Position numbers and translations under genes: made by a program. From an uncultured Lachnospiraceae bacterium (lineage in GTDB: Bacteria; Bacillota; Clostridia; Lachnospirales; Lachnospiraceae), in contig CAJUJR010000066.1 in the NCBI GenBank assembly GCA_910586605.1, positions 1 through 15,401 of the forward strand: a DNA stretch of 15,401 nucleotides. The letters are read 5' to 3'. Shown here one piece after another: positions 14,197 to 15,401 of this stretch (position 1 is the stretch's first letter; each line of letters begins with the position of its first letter). Under the pieces are notes generated by a model, which ran no database searches, was not told the origin of the DNA, and was given only the letters and a program-made list of their open reading frames with translations.

Positions 14197-15192
14197 CTAT
14201 CTGCGAACCCATACTTGCATTTCGTTTTCACCACGGTTTGCCCGCACATAATAGGGCACGAAGTGAAGCGATACCTTCTCTTGCTGAGTTTCCCATCACC
14301 TGTTCTGTTACTTTTGCTTTTGATTCCACATCTATGCTTAAAAGATGCAGTCCCTTTCCATTGTCTGCCTCTTCCAGGCAGTAGACGAAAGGCCCACTCT
14401 TCTTCCGTCCATTTTTTCCTGATATAAAGATATCCATTTTCCATCCAGCGCCATACCACTTAAAACAGTATTATATAAAGCAAGTTCCATCACATCTGCA
14501 TAATTTGAATCTGGTTTTATCTGCAGCATCCTCCTTGTCCAGAAAATAAGGCCAATTGACGCACAAGTTTCTGCATATGCTGTATCGTTTGGAAGATCGT
14601 AGGAATGGGAAAATGCCTCTACAAAATGAGTCGCGCCAATACCTCCTGTAATGTACATTTTCTTACAAACCATATTCTCCCACAATCTTTCGCAAGCGCT
14701 GTAAAGCCCTTCATCCCCATAATGCCTTGCAAGGTCCGCCATTACAGAATATAGGTACATCGCACGCACTGCATCCTGTCACCTCATACAGCCGTACCAA
14801 AGCCATTTCTGCAATCTCGTGCCCTGGATACCCTTTACATTTCCCTTCCCCATCTCCAAAAAAGCCAGAAATATAATCTGCAAATCTCTTTGCAGCATTT
14901 AAAAGTTTATCCTTTCCAGTCGCCTGGTAATATGGCTATGGCTCCCTCCGTCAGATGCCCACTTATAAAAATCACTGTCTTGGAACACGAAACCATAAAA
15001 CTTATCTTCCAAATGCCCCATATCCTCTGGAAGCGCCTGAAATCCCCGAAATGTATACTCCGGCTCTTCAAATGTCTTTCTCTGTTCCTTCCTTTTCTCA
15101 TTCTGCTTTTCTGCTACTTTAAAATTATGCATGCAGAAACTTGGCTCTGCACCTTCCACCCTATCATTTGAACCCGTATTTTGAAGCTCCAC
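14197..15192 (-). pseudogene. decayed GH127-family (beta-L-arabinofuranosidase-like) gene
   Basis: Fragments of a GH127/DUF1680 glycosidase occur in order but in different frames. The N-terminal part at 15192-14950 ends in FYGFVFQDSDFYKW. YYQATGKDKLLNAAKRF continues in another frame near 14930 and runs through GYPGHEIAEMALVRLYEVTG. A jump to AVRAMYLYSVMADLARHYGDE then leads through MYITGGIGATHFVEAFSHSY to ELALYNTVLSGMALDGKW. A further frame holds GPFVYCLEEADNGKGL and the end ANRGENEMQVWVRR, with the stop at 14197-14199. At least two internal deletions (after FYKW and after EVTG) and several frameshifts remove catalytic regions. The 5' end is truncated near 15200, where the frame meets a stop, so no active enzyme is expected. 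The working family removes L-arabinofuranose from plant glycans, consistent with a gut habitat. Confidence 0.88.
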
Positions 15193-15345
15193 AGTATGTT
15201 AGAGCCTGAAGAAAAGTGCTGGGTATAAGAAAACTACAGAAAAACACATAGGCAAGCAGAGATAAGAGAGTATTACCAGACAGATGATATTAAAAACCAT
15301 CCGAAAAGGAGAAATCCTAACTTAGAATCAGGAGTATATTAAACA

Positions 15346-15398
15346 TTGTTACTATTCACAGCCAATTGTAGCCAGATCTCAATAAAAAATCTCTTCCC
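15346..15398 (-). repeat. 53-bp end repeat, right copy
   Basis: This is the inverted counterpart of 1-53, with 51 of 53 positions matching. The preceding ~150 bp (15193-15345) contain no recognisable gene; they separate the truncated glycosidase relic from the repeat. Confidence 0.85.
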
Positions 15399-15401
15399 CT
15401 T

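Noticed and set aside
14088..14459. Upstream extension of the GTPase reading frame by about 124 residues
   Set aside because: The extension translates out-of-frame GH127 pseudogene and intergenic sequence. The normal start with G1 about 19 residues in, a ribosome site and a promoter all lie at 14087-14140.

Overview
The window looks like chromosomal DNA of a low-GC Firmicute, most likely a gut Lachnospiraceae-type Clostridium. This is inferred from strong AGGAGG ribosome binding sites, TTGACA/TATAAT-type promoters, Uma2 and GH127 families, lysine-rich Big_2-like surface proteins and dispersed intergenic repeats. Both ends carry the same 53-bp repeat in opposite orientation, and a third degenerate copy lies near 11.16 kb. 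The window may therefore be a contig whose assembly stopped at a multicopy repeat.

Layout, left to right. 1-760: end repeat, a promoter-like repeat and a short Uma2-family gene (+). 753-1562: a PfkB-family sugar kinase (-), convergent with Uma2 and sharing a hairpin with it. 1869-9961: five consecutive minus-strand genes for secreted proteins. In transcription order these are a 162-aa acidic/Big_2-like protein, a 487-aa VWA plus Big_2-like protein, a 727-aa protein with four BACON-like domains, a 160-aa paralogue of the first, and an 858-aa protein with four BACON-like domains. All five have an N-terminal signal peptide and end in related lysine-rich Big_2-like modules. None has a visible LPXTG motif or C-terminal membrane anchor. 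The two BACON proteins share their C-terminal ~520 residues but have unrelated N-terminal heads. Their genes contain a 412-bp block of perfect identity, which points to recent gene conversion or recombination.

10151-10771: a small serine recombinase (-). Between its stop codon and the first surface gene lie two copies of a palindrome centred on AAAGTATACTTT. They flank a near-consensus promoter that currently points away from the surface genes. This is the architecture expected of an invertible promoter switch, but inversion itself is not shown. 10772-11480 is intergenic and full of repeats, including a MITE-like element.

11481-14087: an 868-aa EF-G/Tet(M)-like ribosomal GTPase with a C-terminal NYN domain closely resembling YacP/Rae1, a ribosome-associated A-site endoribonuclease. 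Its promoter region contains a 45-bp near-perfect palindrome. 14197-15192 is a decayed, internally deleted GH127 (beta-L-arabinofuranosidase-like) pseudogene. The main candidates for new biology are the recombinase-linked family of secreted proteins with exchangeable heads and the GTPase-Rae1 fusion.
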